A stretch of 64,000 bases of DNA from RBG-16-66-20 sp040752005 (GTDB lineage Bacteria > Pseudomonadota > Gammaproteobacteria > Burkholderiales > SG8-39). Shown here piece by piece: positions 47,218 to 59,390 of this stretch. The stretch covers positions 1-64,000 of the forward strand of contig JBFMFX010000006.1 of the NCBI GenBank assembly GCA_040752005.1. The letters run 5' to 3'. The translations under genes and the position numbers were made by a program. Below the pieces are notes generated by a model that was not told where the DNA came from, did not search any database, and was given only the letters and a program-made list of their open reading frames with translations. Numbering within the stretch: position 1 is the first letter of the stretch; each line of letters begins with the position of its first letter.

Positions 47218-47570
47218 CGGGCCAGCTCGCTGAACAGCGCGCGCAGCCTGGCGAGCGCTTCCGGACCCGGCTTCATGCCGTACGGCGGCCTTACCAGCAC
47301 ATCGAGCGCCCCGAGCCGGGCTTGCTCGAGCCGGAAGGCCTCGCGAATGCATCGTTTGATCTGATTGCGCACTGTCGCTTTCGCCGCATGCCGGCGCGAC
47401 ACGAGGATCCCGAGCCGCGGCGGCCCGGCCTCGCGCCGCACAGTGTAGAAAACAAATCCCTGCCGGGTACTGCGCCTGCCCTGCCTCAGCAGCGCTTCGA
47501 ACGCGCCACTTCCGCGCAGGCGATGCTGCGGGCCGAGTCCGAGCCGTGCTCGCGCCGCTCGCCTGCGCAC
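47214..47570 (-). CDS. rnpA: Ribonuclease P protein component
   Basis: A 118-residue basic protein that assists the RNase P RNA in maturing tRNA 5' ends. RNQIKRCIREAFR is the RNR signature, and LGILVSRRHAAKATVRN precedes it. It starts at GTG, 14 bases after rpmH, in the conserved rpmH-rnpA-yidD-yidC order. Confidence 0.94.
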   Translation of the reverse strand: MRRRAARARLGLGPQHRLRGSGAFEALLRQGRRSTRQGFVFYTVRREAGPPRLGILVSRRHAAKATVRNQIKRCIREAFRLEQARLGALDVLVRPPYGMKPGPEALARLRALFSELAR

Positions 47571-47584
47571 GCCGGCGCGGCGGC

Positions 47585-47719
47585 TTACACCGCGAGACGC
47601 TTGCGGCCCTTCGCCCGGCGCGCGCGCAGCACCGCGCGCCCGCCGCGGGTCTGCTTGCGCGCGAGAAACCCGTGGCGCCGCGAACGGCGGATCTTGGAAG
47701 GCTGGTAGGTTCGCTTCAT
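47585..47719 (-). CDS. rpmH: 50S ribosomal protein L34
   Basis: A 44-residue basic protein: MKRTYQPSKIRRSRRHGFLA at the start and GRKRLAV at the end, as in all bacteria. It is the first gene of the leftward transcript beside the origin. Its ATG is about 30 bases downstream of the -10 box of the promoter at 47749-47778. Confidence 0.97.
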   Translation of the reverse strand: MKRTYQPSKIRRSRRHGFLARKQTRGGRAVLRARRAKGRKRLAV

Positions 47720-47748
47720 CGGCCCGCTCAGGTCCCGAAAGGGGCGGT

Positions 47749-47778
47749 ATTAGAGCCCGCGCCTCGGAGCGTTGTCAA
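47749..47778 (-). promoter_or_regulatory. Sigma-70 promoter of rpmH
   Basis: On the minus strand a perfect TTGACA (47773-47778) and TCTAAT (47749-47754, one mismatch) are 18 bases apart. It drives the rpmH-rnpA-yidD-yidC-mnmE operon. Confidence 0.8.
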
Positions 47779-47803
47779 ATGCCCTGCCGCGCGGGCGTTT
47801 CCC

Positions 47804-47834
47804 TGTGGATATCCCGCCGCGGCCGGAGTAAAAT
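47804..47834 (+). promoter_or_regulatory. Candidate dnaA promoter with DnaA-box-like sequence
   Basis: TGTGGATAT at 47804-47812 is one base off the reverse complement of TTATCCACA. TAAAAT at 47829-47834 is a likely -10 box. The box sits where the -35 would be, which would let DnaA repress its own gene. No good -35 is present. Confidence 0.5.
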
Positions 47835-47924
47835 TCGCCTACGCGCGCGCTACTGCGCCGGCACCGCAAGACCACTCACACAAGAGCGCTCGAAAAGGTT
47901 CTCGACCCGGACGCCGCGAGGACG

Positions 47925-49244
47925 ATGCACACACTCTGGCATGCCTGCCTGCGCCGTCTGGAGCAGGAGCTGCCCGCCCAGCAGTTCAACACGTGGATAC
48001 GGCCACTCGCGCCAGAAACCGACGCCGCCGAGCCGGGCGCGTTCGTGCTTGCCGCGCCGAACCGCTTCGTGCTGGAGATGGTGCGCGAGCGTTTCGCCGC
48101 GCGCATCGGCCGGCTCCTGGAGGAAGCAAGCGGCCGCGAAACGCTGGTGAAAGTGGTGCTCGCGCGGCCCGCGGAGAACGGCGTGCGGCTGGCCCCGGCC
48201 GCGGCGGCGGCGCCCGCCGCCGAGCGCGCACAGTTCAACCGCCAGTTCAGCTTCGAAAACTTCGTCACCGGCAAGGCGAACCAGCTCGCGCGCGCCGCGG
48301 CGCTGCAGGTGGCGGAAAATCCTGGCATCTCCTACAACCCGCTTTTCATTTACGGCGGCGTCGGTCTCGGCAAGACGCACCTGCTGCTCGCGATCGGCAA
48401 CCACGTGAGCAGCCGGCGTCCCCAAGCGAAGATCCGTTACACCCATGCCGAGCAGTACGTCACCGACGTGGTGCGCGCCTACCAGCAGAAGTCGTTCGAG
48501 GAGTTCAAGCGCTACTACCACTCGCTCGATCTGCTGCTGATTGACGACATCCAGTTCTTCTCCAACAAGGATCGCACACAGGAGGAATTCTTCTACGCGT
48601 TCAACGCGCTGGTCGAGGCGCACCGCCAGATCGTGATCACCTGCGACACGTATCCGAAGGACATCGTCGGCATGCAGGAACGGCTGATCTCGCGCTTCGG
48701 CTGGGGTCTCACGGTCGCGATCGAACCGCCGGAGCTCGAGATGCGGGTGGCGATCGTGCTGAAGAAGGCCGAGGCCGAGGCGGTCGCGCTGCCCGAGGAC
48801 ATCGCCTTCTTCATCGCCAAGCACATCCGCTCGAACGTGCGCGAACTGGAGGGAGCGCTAAAGAAGGTGCTTGCCTTCGCCCGCTTCAGCGGGCGCGAGC
48901 TGACGCTGGAACTGGCGCGCGAGGCGCTGCGCGACATCCTTCATGTCGCCAATCGCCAGATCACGGTCGAAGCAATTCAGAAGACCGTGGCGGAGTACTA
49001 CAAGATCAAGGTGTCCGACATGCACTCCAAGCGCCGCACCCGCAACCTCGCGCGCCCGCGCCAGGTGGCGATGGCGCTTGCCAAGGATCTCACCCACATG
49101 AGCCTGCCCGAGATTGGCGAGGCCTTCGGCAACCGCGACCACACGACCGTGCTGCACGCTTGCCGCACCATCGCTGCGCTGCGCAAGAGCGATCCGGCGC
49201 TCAATCGTGATTACCACGTCCTCGAACAGATCCTCAAGGGATAG
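47925..49244 (+). CDS. dnaA: Chromosomal replication initiator DnaA
   Basis: A 439-residue AAA+ initiator. Domain I (LWHACLRRLEQELPAQQFNTWI) is followed by a short linker, then the ATPase: FENFVTGKANQLARAA, Walker A GGVGLGKTHLL, Walker B LLLIDDIQFF. The C-terminal DNA-binding domain ends with FGNRDHTTVLHACRTI. It melts the origin in its ATP form. It diverges from rpmH and leads dnaA-dnaN-gyrB. Confidence 0.98.
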   Translation: MHTLWHACLRRLEQELPAQQFNTWIRPLAPETDAAEPGAFVLAAPNRFVLEMVRERFAARIGRLLEEASGRETLVKVVLARPAENGVRLAPAAAAAPAAERAQFNRQFSFENFVTGKANQLARAAALQVAENPGISYNPLFIYGGVGLGKTHLLLAIGNHVSSRRPQAKIRYTHAEQYVTDVVRAYQQKSFEEFKRYYHSLDLLLIDDIQFFSNKDRTQEEFFYAFNALVEAHRQIVITCDTYPKDIVGMQERLISRFGWGLTVAIEPPELEMRVAIVLKKAEAEAVALPEDIAFFIAKHIRSNVRELEGALKKVLAFARFSGRELTLELAREALRDILHVANRQITVEAIQKTVAEYYKIKVSDMHSKRRTRNLARPRQVAMALAKDLTHMSLPEIGEAFGNRDHTTVLHACRTIAALRKSDPALNRDYHVLEQILKG

Positions 49245-49458
49245 CGGCGATGCACAAGCTGTGCGTCGGCGCTGGAAGGATTGTGGACAAGCACGCCGCG
49301 CCGGCGCCGGACGGATTCGACGCACATTCACCCACAGCGCCGTCCACAGGCTGCGCAGCGCCGCGGCACCGGCAAGCGCCCGTCGCAATTGGCTTATCGA
49401 AGTTGTCCAGAGAAGACGGCCTCTCTACTAGCTTCTACCAAGAAGAAGAGGAACATCA
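49245..49458. other. Candidate oriC part between dnaA and dnaN
   Basis: A 214-base gap holding several TCCACA-type sequences. TTGTCCACA (reverse strand, 49282-49290) fits the relaxed DnaA box TTRTCCACA. CACCCACA near 49330, CGTCCACA near 49341 and TTGTCCAGA near 49405 are weaker. It also has the longest AT-richer run nearby, before dnaN. With the box upstream of dnaA this supports an origin in the dnaA region, but no clear unwinding element is seen. Confidence 0.45.
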
Positions 49459-50565
49459 ATGATCCTCGTAAAGGCGAAACGCGACGAGCTGCTCGCGCCG
49501 CTCGCGGCCGTGAGCAGCATCATCGAGCGCCGCCACACGCTGCCGATCCTGTCCAACGTGCTGATCGAGCGCGGCGCGGGCGTGCTCTCGTTCCTTGCCA
49601 CCGACATCGAGATCCAGATCACGGCGCGGGCGCATCTGGAGGTCTCGGGCGAGGCGCGCGCGGTGACCGTCGGCGCGCGCAAGCTCGTGGACATCCTGCG
49701 CGCGCTGCCGGAGGACGCGGAGGTGACGCTGCAGCAGCAGGACAAGCGCCTGCAGGTGAAGTCCGGCAGGAGCCGCTTCACGCTGCAGACGCTCGCGCCC
49801 GATGACTTCCCGCGCCTCGCCAACCCCGCCGGCGAGGTGGCGCGGCTCGCGCTTTCGCAGAGCGCGCTCAGGCGGCTGATCGGGTTGGTGCAGTACGCGA
49901 TGGCCCAGCAGGACATCCGCTACTACCTCAACGGGCTGCTGATGGTGGTGGACTCTGGCGAGCTGCGGTTGGTGGCCACCGACGGCCACCGGCTCGCGTA
50001 TGCGGCGATGGCGCTGGAGGCGAAGCTGCCGCGGCAGGAGGCGATCGTGCCGCGCAAGACGGTGCTCGAGCTCGCCAAGCTCCTTGCCGACAGCGACGAG
50101 GAGGTTCGCGTCGAGCTTTCCGGCACGCAGGCGGCCTTCTCGTTCGGCTCGATCGAGCTGGTGTCCAAGCTCATTGACGGCAAGTTTCCCGACTACACGC
50201 GCGTGATTCCGACGGGCAACCGCAACCTCCTGACGGTCGCGCGCGAACCGCTGCGGCAGGCGCTGCTGCGCGCGGCCATCCTGTCGAACGAGAAGTTCCG
50301 CGGCGTGCGGCTGGTGCTCGGCGACGGCACCCTCAGGGTCGTCTCCTCCAACACCGACCAGGAGGAGGCCGAGGAGACGCTCGAGGTCACCTACCGCGGC
50401 GATCCGCTCGACATCGGGTTCAACGTCAACTACCTGCTCGACGTGCTGAACAACGTCGCCGCCCCCGAGGTGCAGTGCGCCTTCGGCGACGCCGCCTCCA
50501 GCGCGCTGCTGGAGTTCTCCTCCGAGCCGCAGTTCCGCTACGTCGTTATGCCGATGCGCATCTAG
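49459..50565 (+). CDS. dnaN: DNA polymerase III beta sliding clamp
   Basis: A 368-residue ring protein that tethers polymerases to DNA. MILVKAKRDELLAPLAAVSSIIERRHTLPILSNVLI is the conserved start, and the C-terminal YVVMPMRI is typical. The ATG has AGAGG upstream. The stop codon overlaps the ribosome site of gyrB. Confidence 0.97.
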   Translation: MILVKAKRDELLAPLAAVSSIIERRHTLPILSNVLIERGAGVLSFLATDIEIQITARAHLEVSGEARAVTVGARKLVDILRALPEDAEVTLQQQDKRLQVKSGRSRFTLQTLAPDDFPRLANPAGEVARLALSQSALRRLIGLVQYAMAQQDIRYYLNGLLMVVDSGELRLVATDGHRLAYAAMALEAKLPRQEAIVPRKTVLELAKLLADSDEEVRVELSGTQAAFSFGSIELVSKLIDGKFPDYTRVIPTGNRNLLTVAREPLRQALLRAAILSNEKFRGVRLVLGDGTLRVVSSNTDQEEAEETLEVTYRGDPLDIGFNVNYLLDVLNNVAAPEVQCAFGDAASSALLEFSSEPQFRYVVMPMRI

Positions 50566-50574
50566 GAGAAGAAA

Positions 50575-52991
<2,417 letters not shown>

Positions 52992-52995
<4 letters not shown>

Positions 52996-55535
52996 GCCGC
53001 GCGCTTTTTCTTGTGCGCCGGCTTGGCGCGCGCGGCCCGTGCGGCCGGCGCTCGCGCGAGCGGCTTGACCTCGGCAGCCGCCTTTGCGGCGGCGGCGGGC
53101 TTTGCCCCGCGCGGCTGGAACTCGAACCCGACCTTGCCGTCGGCGGTCTTGACGAGGAACGCCTTGAAGCGCCGACCCTTCTTCGACACGAACCCGCTGA
53201 GCAGGTCGGTCTTTCCGGTGGCGAGGAGCTTCTTCATCTGCGCCGGCTCCACCGGCTGCTGCAGGATCACGCGCCCGGAGCGGAAATCGCAGGCGCGCTC
53301 CGGTCCCACTGCCTTCTCGCACACGTAGGCCATGCCGTGCTCGAAGACGCGCGCGCCGCATTTCGGGCAAGGCCCAAGCGGCTCGGAAGCGCTGAAGTCC
53401 GGCGGCGCGGCACTGGCGTCATCGCCGCGCTGGCCGAAGTCGAACTCGACGCGGAAATCGTCGGTGAGCCGAACGCGCGCGGCGAACGGGCGTCCCTGGC
53501 GGCTGATGAAGTCGGTGAACGGGCCGGCGACACGGTTACGCAACAGCTCGGCCACCTCCTCCGGATCCCATTCGCGCCCGGAGAGGACCGTCCAGATCGC
53601 AAAATCGCAGCGCTGGCAGGCGAACTTTCGGTAGTTCTCCTGCACCGTGCCGCCGCACTTGGGGCACGGCGCCGGCACCGTCGCGAACGCGGTTTCCGGG
53701 ATCCCGCCGTTGCGAATGCGCTCGACCAGATCGCGCGCGACGCTCTCGATGTGCTGCATGAACTCTTGGCGCCGGAGCCTTCCCGCCTCCATCAGCTTGA
53801 GCTTGTGCTCCCAGTCGCCGGTCAGCTCCGGCGAGGTGATCTCCTCGACGCCGAAGTGCCGCAGCGCGAGCAGCAGCCGGTAGGCCTTGAAGGTCGGGAT
53901 CAGCTCGCGGCCGGAGCGGCGCACGTACTTCACCGCGATCAGGTCCTCGATGATCTGGGCGCGGGTCGCGGGCGTGCCGATCCCCTTCGCCTCCATCGCG
54001 GCGCGCAGTTCCTCGTCCTCGACCAGCTTGCCGGCGCCTTCCATCGCCGAGAGCAGCGTCGCCTCGGTATAGCGCGGCGGCGGCCGGGTCTGGTGCGCCT
54101 GCACGCCGATCTCGAGCACCTTCGCTTTCTCGCCCGGCGCGACCGCGGCCAGCGCCGCAGCTTCCTCCTGCGCGGCGCGGCCATAGACCTCCAGCCAGCC
54201 CGCTTTCTGCAGCACGCGCCCCTCGGTCTTGAAGTGGTGCTCGCCGACGCGCGTGATGCGGGTGGTCTGCAGGTACTCGGCCGCCGGGTAGAACACGGCC
54301 AGGAAACGCCGCACCACCATGTCGTAGATCTTGGCTTCCGCGTCGTTGAGGTGGCCGGGCACCTGCAGCGTCGGGATGATCGCAAAGTGGTCCGACACCT
54401 TGCTGTTGTCGAACACGCGCTTGTTGGGCCGCACCCAGTCCTGCTTGAGCACCTGGCGCGCGAACGGGGCGAAGGGCTGCGATGCGGCGAGCGTCTCCAG
54501 CGTCTTTTTCACCGTGCCGACATAGTCCTCGGGCAGCGCGCGCGCGTCGGTACGCGGATAGGTCAGCACCTTGTGCCGTTCGTATAGCGCCTGCGCGAGC
54601 GAGAGCGTGGTGCGCGCCGAGAAGCCGAAACGGCTGTTCGCCTCGCGCTGCAGGCTGGTGAGGTCATACAGCAGCGGCGAGAGCTGCGTCGTCGGCCTGG
54701 ATTCCTCCGAGACCGTGCCGCTGGCGCCCGCGCAGGCGCGCGCGATCGCCTCCGCGCGCGCCACTTCCCAGAGGCGCTCGGCGCGGCGCTCGGGATCGTC
54801 GTCCTTCCTGAATTCCGGGTCGAACCAGCGCCCCTCGTACTCGCCGGCGGCGACCGCGAAGCGCGCGTGCACCTCCCAGTAGTCGCGGGGCCGGAAGGCG
54901 CGGATTCGCTCCTCGCGCTCGACCAGGATTGCGAGCGTCGGGGTCTGCACCCTGCCGACCGGCGTGAGGTAGAAGCCGCCCTCGCGCGAGTTGAACGCGG
55001 TCATCGCGCGCGTGCCGTTGATCCCGACCAGCCAGTCGGCCTCGGCCCGGCACTTCGCGGCGTCGGCGAGCGCGAGCATCTCGCGGTCCCTGCGTAGCGC
55101 CCTGAAGCCCTCCCGGATCGCGCTTTGCGTCATGGACTGGAGCCACAAGCGCTCGATCGGCTTCTTGGTCCCCGAATATTCGACGATGTAGCGGAAGATG
55201 AGCTCGCCTTCGCGGCCGGCGTCGCAGGCGTTGATGAGTCCGGTCACGTCCCTGCGCCGGATGAGGCGCAGCAGAAGCGCAAGCCGCGCCTCGTTCTTCT
55301 TGATCGGGGCCAGCTCGAAATGCGGCGGAATCACCGGCAGGTTCTCGAACGACCACTTGCCGCGCTTGACGTCGTGCTCTTCCGGCGCGGCCAGTTCGAG
55401 CAGGTGCCCGACCGCGGACGAGAGCACGTACTCGTTGCTTTCGTAGTACTCGCCCTTGCGCGTGAAGCCCCCCAGCGCGCGCGCGATGTCGGCGGCGACG
55501 GAGGGCTTCTCGGCGATGATCAGCTTCTTCGGCAT
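52992..55535 (-). CDS. topB: DNA topoisomerase III
   Basis: An 847-residue type IA topoisomerase that decatenates DNA. KKLIIAEKPSVAADIARALGG begins the TOPRIM domain; INACDAGREGELIFRYI holds acidic metal residues. The catalytic Tyr is in VLTYPRTDARAL. Two zinc-type CxxC regions (APCPKCGGTVQ and GPCPKCGARVF) and an Ala/Lys tail follow. The ATG at 55535 is the family start; a longer frame runs into dprA and is a shadow. It converges on gyrB. Confidence 0.94.
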
Positions 55536-55614
55536 GGGCGCAGGCAGAAAAGGGCGGCAGAATACCCGCAAAGAACGCCGGCTTACAACCGCCGCGCGCC
55601 GGAGCGGTGCGGGC

Positions 55615-56700
55615 TCAGGAGAGGCGTTGGTAAAGGCCGCCGGGAAGCACCGCGACGCGGCCGGCGAGCTCCAGGCGCAGCAATTCGGCGGCAACGCGCT
55701 CGGCGGCAAGCCCGGCGCGCTCGCACAGCGAATCCACGTCGATCGGCTCGAAACCCATGTGCGCCAGCAGCGGGCCGTCGTCGGCTGCGGCCGCGGGCGC
55801 CGGGCGCTCCTCGGCGCCGCCGGCGCGCAGTTGTGGCAGCTCGGCGAACACGTCTTCTGCCGACTCGACCAGCTTCGCTCCGGACTTGATGAGCGCGTGG
55901 CAGCCTTTGCTGAGCGGGGAATGGATCGAGCCGGGCAGCGCGAACACCTCACGGCCCTGCTCGGCGGCGATGCGCGCGGTGATCAGAGAGCCCGAGCCGA
56001 TCGCGGCTTCGATGACGAGGCAGCCGCGCGCGAGGCCGCTGATCAGGCGGTTGCGGCGCGGGAAGTTGTGCGCGTGCGCGGGTGTGCCGAGCGGAAATTC
56101 GGACGCGACCAGGCCGCGCGCGGCGATCTGCTCGGCGAGCGCCGCGTTGGCCACCGGATAGACGAGGTCGGCCCCGGTGCCGAGGATCGCGATCGTCGAA
56201 CCCGGACCCGCGAGCGCGCCGCGGTGCGCCGCGGCGTCAATGCCTTGCGCGAGTCCGGACACGATCGTGATGCCGGCGGCGCTGAAGGCGCGCGCAAAGC
56301 TCTCGGCGTCGCGCCGGCCCTGGGCCGTCGCGTTGCGGCTGCCCACGATCGCGAGCGCCGCGCTGGCGAGCAGCTCGGTGCGGCCGCGGCAGTACAGCAC
56401 CGGAGGCGGGTCGGGGATTTCCAGGAGCAGTCGCGGATAGGCCGTGTCGGCGAGCGTGAGCAGCTCCCGGCCGGGCGCGGCGAGCCAGGCGAGCGCGCGC
56501 TCGGTCGCCTCGGTGACCGCCGGCGAATGCAGCGCATCGAGCGCTTCGGCGGCAACGTGGCGCGCCAGCTCGGCGCGCCGCGCCGCGAGCACGCGCTCGG
56601 GCAGCCCGAATTCCTTGAGCAGCCTGCGCAGCGTCGCTGACCCGAGGCCGGGCGTGAGCGTGAGCCGCAGCCAGCCGGCCAGCTCGGGGCCGCGCGCCAT
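55615..56700 (-). CDS. dprA: DNA-processing protein DprA (Smf)
   Basis: A 361-residue protein that loads RecA on incoming single-stranded DNA during transformation. The N-terminal SAM-like region (WLRLTLTPGLGSATLRRLL) is followed by the Rossmann fold: AIVGSRNATAQGRR, GLAQGIDAAAHRGAL and SLITARIAAEQGREVFALPGSI. A winged helix ends it. I use the ATG at 56700; a TTG at 56718 is possible. It follows the LysM gene and lies 79 bases upstream of topB. Confidence 0.95.
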   Translation of the reverse strand: MARGPELAGWLRLTLTPGLGSATLRRLLKEFGLPERVLAARRAELARHVAAEALDALHSPAVTEATERALAWLAAPGRELLTLADTAYPRLLLEIPDPPPVLYCRGRTELLASAALAIVGSRNATAQGRRDAESFARAFSAAGITIVSGLAQGIDAAAHRGALAGPGSTIAILGTGADLVYPVANAALAEQIAARGLVASEFPLGTPAHAHNFPRRNRLISGLARGCLVIEAAIGSGSLITARIAAEQGREVFALPGSIHSPLSKGCHALIKSGAKLVESAEDVFAELPQLRAGGAEERPAPAAAADDGPLLAHMGFEPIDVDSLCERAGLAAERVAAELLRLELAGRVAVLPGGLYQRLS

Positions 56701-56721
56701 GCGCGTCGCCAGGCGCAAGGG

Positions 56722-57777
56722 CTAGGGGTTTCTCACCAGATCGAGCGGATTCACCGGCCGCGCGACGTCCATCACGAGCGCGTACGATACCTTCTCGAAG
56801 ACGCGGAACACGAAGACAAGTCCGTAGCGCTCGTCGGGCAGAGCCACGGTAGCGGCATCCCGCGCCGCGCCGTAGGCGAGGGTGCCGCCGGGCCGGTACA
56901 GCGCGAGCACGTGACCGATTTCCAGACCCTGGTCCTTGCCCGCGCTCAGCGCCACGATCGAGAGGCGTCCGGCCTCCCCGGTGCGGCCGACACCGCCGTA
57001 GATCGAGATGACGCGCCCGCGAACCTGCGTCGAGGGCGCGTGCGGGGCATAGGTGACGGGCTCGGGGCGCCCGGCGGCGATCAGGCGGTCGCCGACGCCT
57101 ACTTCCTGCGTGACCGAAGTCAGCTCGATGAGAGCGGGCTCGCCGGGTCGCACGAGGCGCGCGGTGCCGAGGTAAACGGCCTCGAAGCCAAGCGTGCGGT
57201 TGCTGTCCGGATCCACCAGAGGCTTGCCACGGCGGTACACGAACCACTGCTCGGTCTTTGCCTCGCCGATGCCCTTCACGTAGGCACGCGCTCCACTCTC
57301 GATGACCACACGGCCGCCTTCGGTGGCAACGATGACCGGCGCGCGGTCCAGGCCGTCGTCCTCCACCACGAGCGGACGACTGAGGAACGGCTCGATGGCG
57401 GCCGGAGGAATCGGGGGGATGGCTTGCGGCGTCGTCGACTCCGCCCGCACGCGCGGGCTCAACTGCACGGTTTCCGCCGCGAGCGCCAGCTGTGCGCGCG
57501 CGCGATCGAGCACGATCACGTCGCCGGGGTAAATGCGGTGCGGATTGCGGATCTGCTCCTTGTTCAGGTTCCACAGCTCGTTCCAGCGCCAGGGAGAGTC
57601 GGTAAAGCGCCCCGCAATGGACCAGAGCGTGTCTCCGGGCTGGACGACGTAGCGATCGGGAGCGTCCGGCTTCAGTGCGAGCGGCGTCTTCGGGACCTGG
57701 GCATAGGCCGCGGGAAGAACGCCAAGGCCAAGGACAAAAATCAGCCCTATGATAGACTTACATACTTGGTCGTGCAT
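56722..57777 (-). CDS. LysM-domain exported protein
   Basis: A 351-residue exported protein. A signal peptide (SIIGLIFVLGLGVLPAAYAQ) is followed by a LysM domain at about 42-95 (YVVQPGDTLWSIAGRFTDSPWRWNELWNLN, NPHRIYPGDVIVL), which binds peptidoglycan. The rest is a conserved region of unknown role. This gene commonly precedes dprA in betaproteobacteria. I use the ATG at 57777; a longer frame lacks the signal at its start. Divergent from def; the 143 bases between carry AT-rich promoter-like sequence such as TTATTAT near 57890. Confidence 0.88.
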   Translation of the reverse strand: MHDQVCKSIIGLIFVLGLGVLPAAYAQVPKTPLALKPDAPDRYVVQPGDTLWSIAGRFTDSPWRWNELWNLNKEQIRNPHRIYPGDVIVLDRARAQLALAAETVQLSPRVRAESTTPQAIPPIPPAAIEPFLSRPLVVEDDGLDRAPVIVATEGGRVVIESGARAYVKGIGEAKTEQWFVYRRGKPLVDPDSNRTLGFEAVYLGTARLVRPGEPALIELTSVTQEVGVGDRLIAAGRPEPVTYAPHAPSTQVRGRVISIYGGVGRTGEAGRLSIVALSAGKDQGLEIGHVLALYRPGGTLAYGAARDAATVALPDERYGLVFVFRVFEKVSYALVMDVARPVNPLDLVRNP

Positions 57778-57920
57778 GCGGCCCCCCGAGCGGTGGCTGA
57801 GGTTGTCGGCTCTCTGCGCCTTCCGGTTTGTGCTTGCAATGTAGCACAAAGCCCAGAGTGTTTATGTGCCGCATGAGATAGTGCACGTAATTTATTATTT
57901 CAGCAAGCATTTTCCGAAAA

Positions 57921-58424
57921 ATGGCGATTCTGAACATCCTCCGCTACCCCGATGCGCGGCTTCACAAGGTCGCTGAGCCCGTCAAAGTCTTCGACGAATC
58001 CCTGAAACGGCTGGTCTCCGATCTGGCCGAGACAATGTATGCCGCGCCGGGAATCGGCCTTGCGGCCACCCAGGTGGATGTGCACAAGCAGGTGATCGTG
58101 GTGGACGTGTCCGAGCGACGCGACTCTCTGGTGGTGCTCGTCAACCCCGAGATCGTCGAAGCAAGCGGGGTGTCGGATATCGAGGAGGGGTGCCTCTCGG
58201 TTCCGGGAATCTACGAAACGCTGGAGCGCGCCGAGCGGGTCAAGGTGCGGGCGTTCGATCAGAATGGCAAGGCATTCACGCTGGAGGCGCAGGGACTGCT
58301 GTCGGTGTGCATCCAGCACGAGATGGACCACCTGCAGGGAAAGGTGTTCATCGAGCGGCTCTCGCAGCTCAAGCAGCAGCGCATTCGCGCGCGCATCGCC
58401 AAACAGCTTCGCAAGAGCGCCTGA
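57921..58424 (+). CDS. def: Peptide deformylase
   Basis: A 167-residue metalloenzyme that removes the N-formyl group from new proteins. GIGLAATQV, EGCLSVPG and QHEMDHLQG (the HExxH metal site) are all intact. It is the first gene of def-fmt-rsmB, and fmt starts 36 bases later. Confidence 0.97.
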   Translation: MAILNILRYPDARLHKVAEPVKVFDESLKRLVSDLAETMYAAPGIGLAATQVDVHKQVIVVDVSERRDSLVVLVNPEIVEASGVSDIEEGCLSVPGIYETLERAERVKVRAFDQNGKAFTLEAQGLLSVCIQHEMDHLQGKVFIERLSQLKQQRIRARIAKQLRKSA

Positions 58425-58460
58425 GCGGCGCAGCGCGGGGCGCGGGCGCGCCGCCTGCTG

Positions 58461-59390
58461 ATGCGCCTTGTCTTTGCCGGAACGCCGGCCTTCGCCGCGG
58501 CCGCGCTCGAGGCCTTGCTCGCCGCCGGCCACGAGGTGGCGCTCGTTCTCACACAACCGGATCGCGGCGCCGGGCGCGGGCTCAGGCCGGCGCCGAGCCC
58601 GGTCAAACGCCTGGCGCTCGAGCGCGGGCTCAGCGTCCATCAGCCCGCGAGCCTGCGCGAGCCGGGGGCGCTTGCTCCGATCGCGGCCGCGCGCCCGGAG
58701 GCGATCGTCGTCGCCGCCTACGGATTGCTGCTGCCGCGGGCGCTGCTTGCGCTGGCGCCGCATGGCGCGATCAACATCCACGCCTCGCTCCTGCCGCGCT
58801 GGCGCGGCGCGGCGCCGATCCAGCGCGCGCTGCTCGCCGGCGATGCCGAGACGGGCATCACGATCATGCAGATGGACGAAGGGCTGGACACCGGCCCGAT
58901 CCTCGCCCAACGCCGCATTCCCATCGGGCCGCAGGACGATGCGCAGACGTTGCACGATCGCCTCGCGGCCCTCGGCGCCGAGATGATCGTGCGCACACTC
59001 GCCGACATCGCGGCCGGCCGGGCTCGCGCCGTGCCGCAGCCGCAGGAAGGCGTGAGCTACGCGCCGAAGATCACCAAGGACGAAGCCGTGATCGACTGGT
59101 CGCAGCCCTGTGCCGAGATCGAGCGCAGGATCCGGGCGCTGCGGCCCGCGCCGGGCGCGCGAACGCGCCTGCGCGGCGAGGTGCTCAAGCTCTGGCGCGG
59201 CGAGTGCGTTGAAGGCAGCGGCGCGCCGGGCACCGTGCTCGTCGCCTCCGAGGCGCTGGTGGTCGCCTGTGGCGACGGCGCGCTCGTGGTGCGCGAGCTG
59301 CAGCTTGCCGGCGGCAGGCGACTCGCCGCCGCCGAGTTCCTGCGCGGCCATCCCGTAGAGGCGGGGGAACGCCTTGGCGCCGCTCGCTGA
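58461..59390 (+). CDS. fmt: Methionyl-tRNA formyltransferase
   Basis: A 309-residue enzyme that formylates initiator Met-tRNA using 10-formyl-THF. INIHASLLPRWRGAAPIQRA is the folate-binding signature, with the catalytic Asp in MDEGLDTGPIL. RLVFAGTPAFAAAALEAL is the usual start. It overlaps the beginning of rsmB by 17 bases. Confidence 0.96.
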   Translation: MRLVFAGTPAFAAAALEALLAAGHEVALVLTQPDRGAGRGLRPAPSPVKRLALERGLSVHQPASLREPGALAPIAAARPEAIVVAAYGLLLPRALLALAPHGAINIHASLLPRWRGAAPIQRALLAGDAETGITIMQMDEGLDTGPILAQRRIPIGPQDDAQTLHDRLAALGAEMIVRTLADIAAGRARAVPQPQEGVSYAPKITKDEAVIDWSQPCAEIERRIRALRPAPGARTRLRGEVLKLWRGECVEGSGAPGTVLVASEALVVACGDGALVVRELQLAGGRRLAAAEFLRGHPVEAGERLGAAR

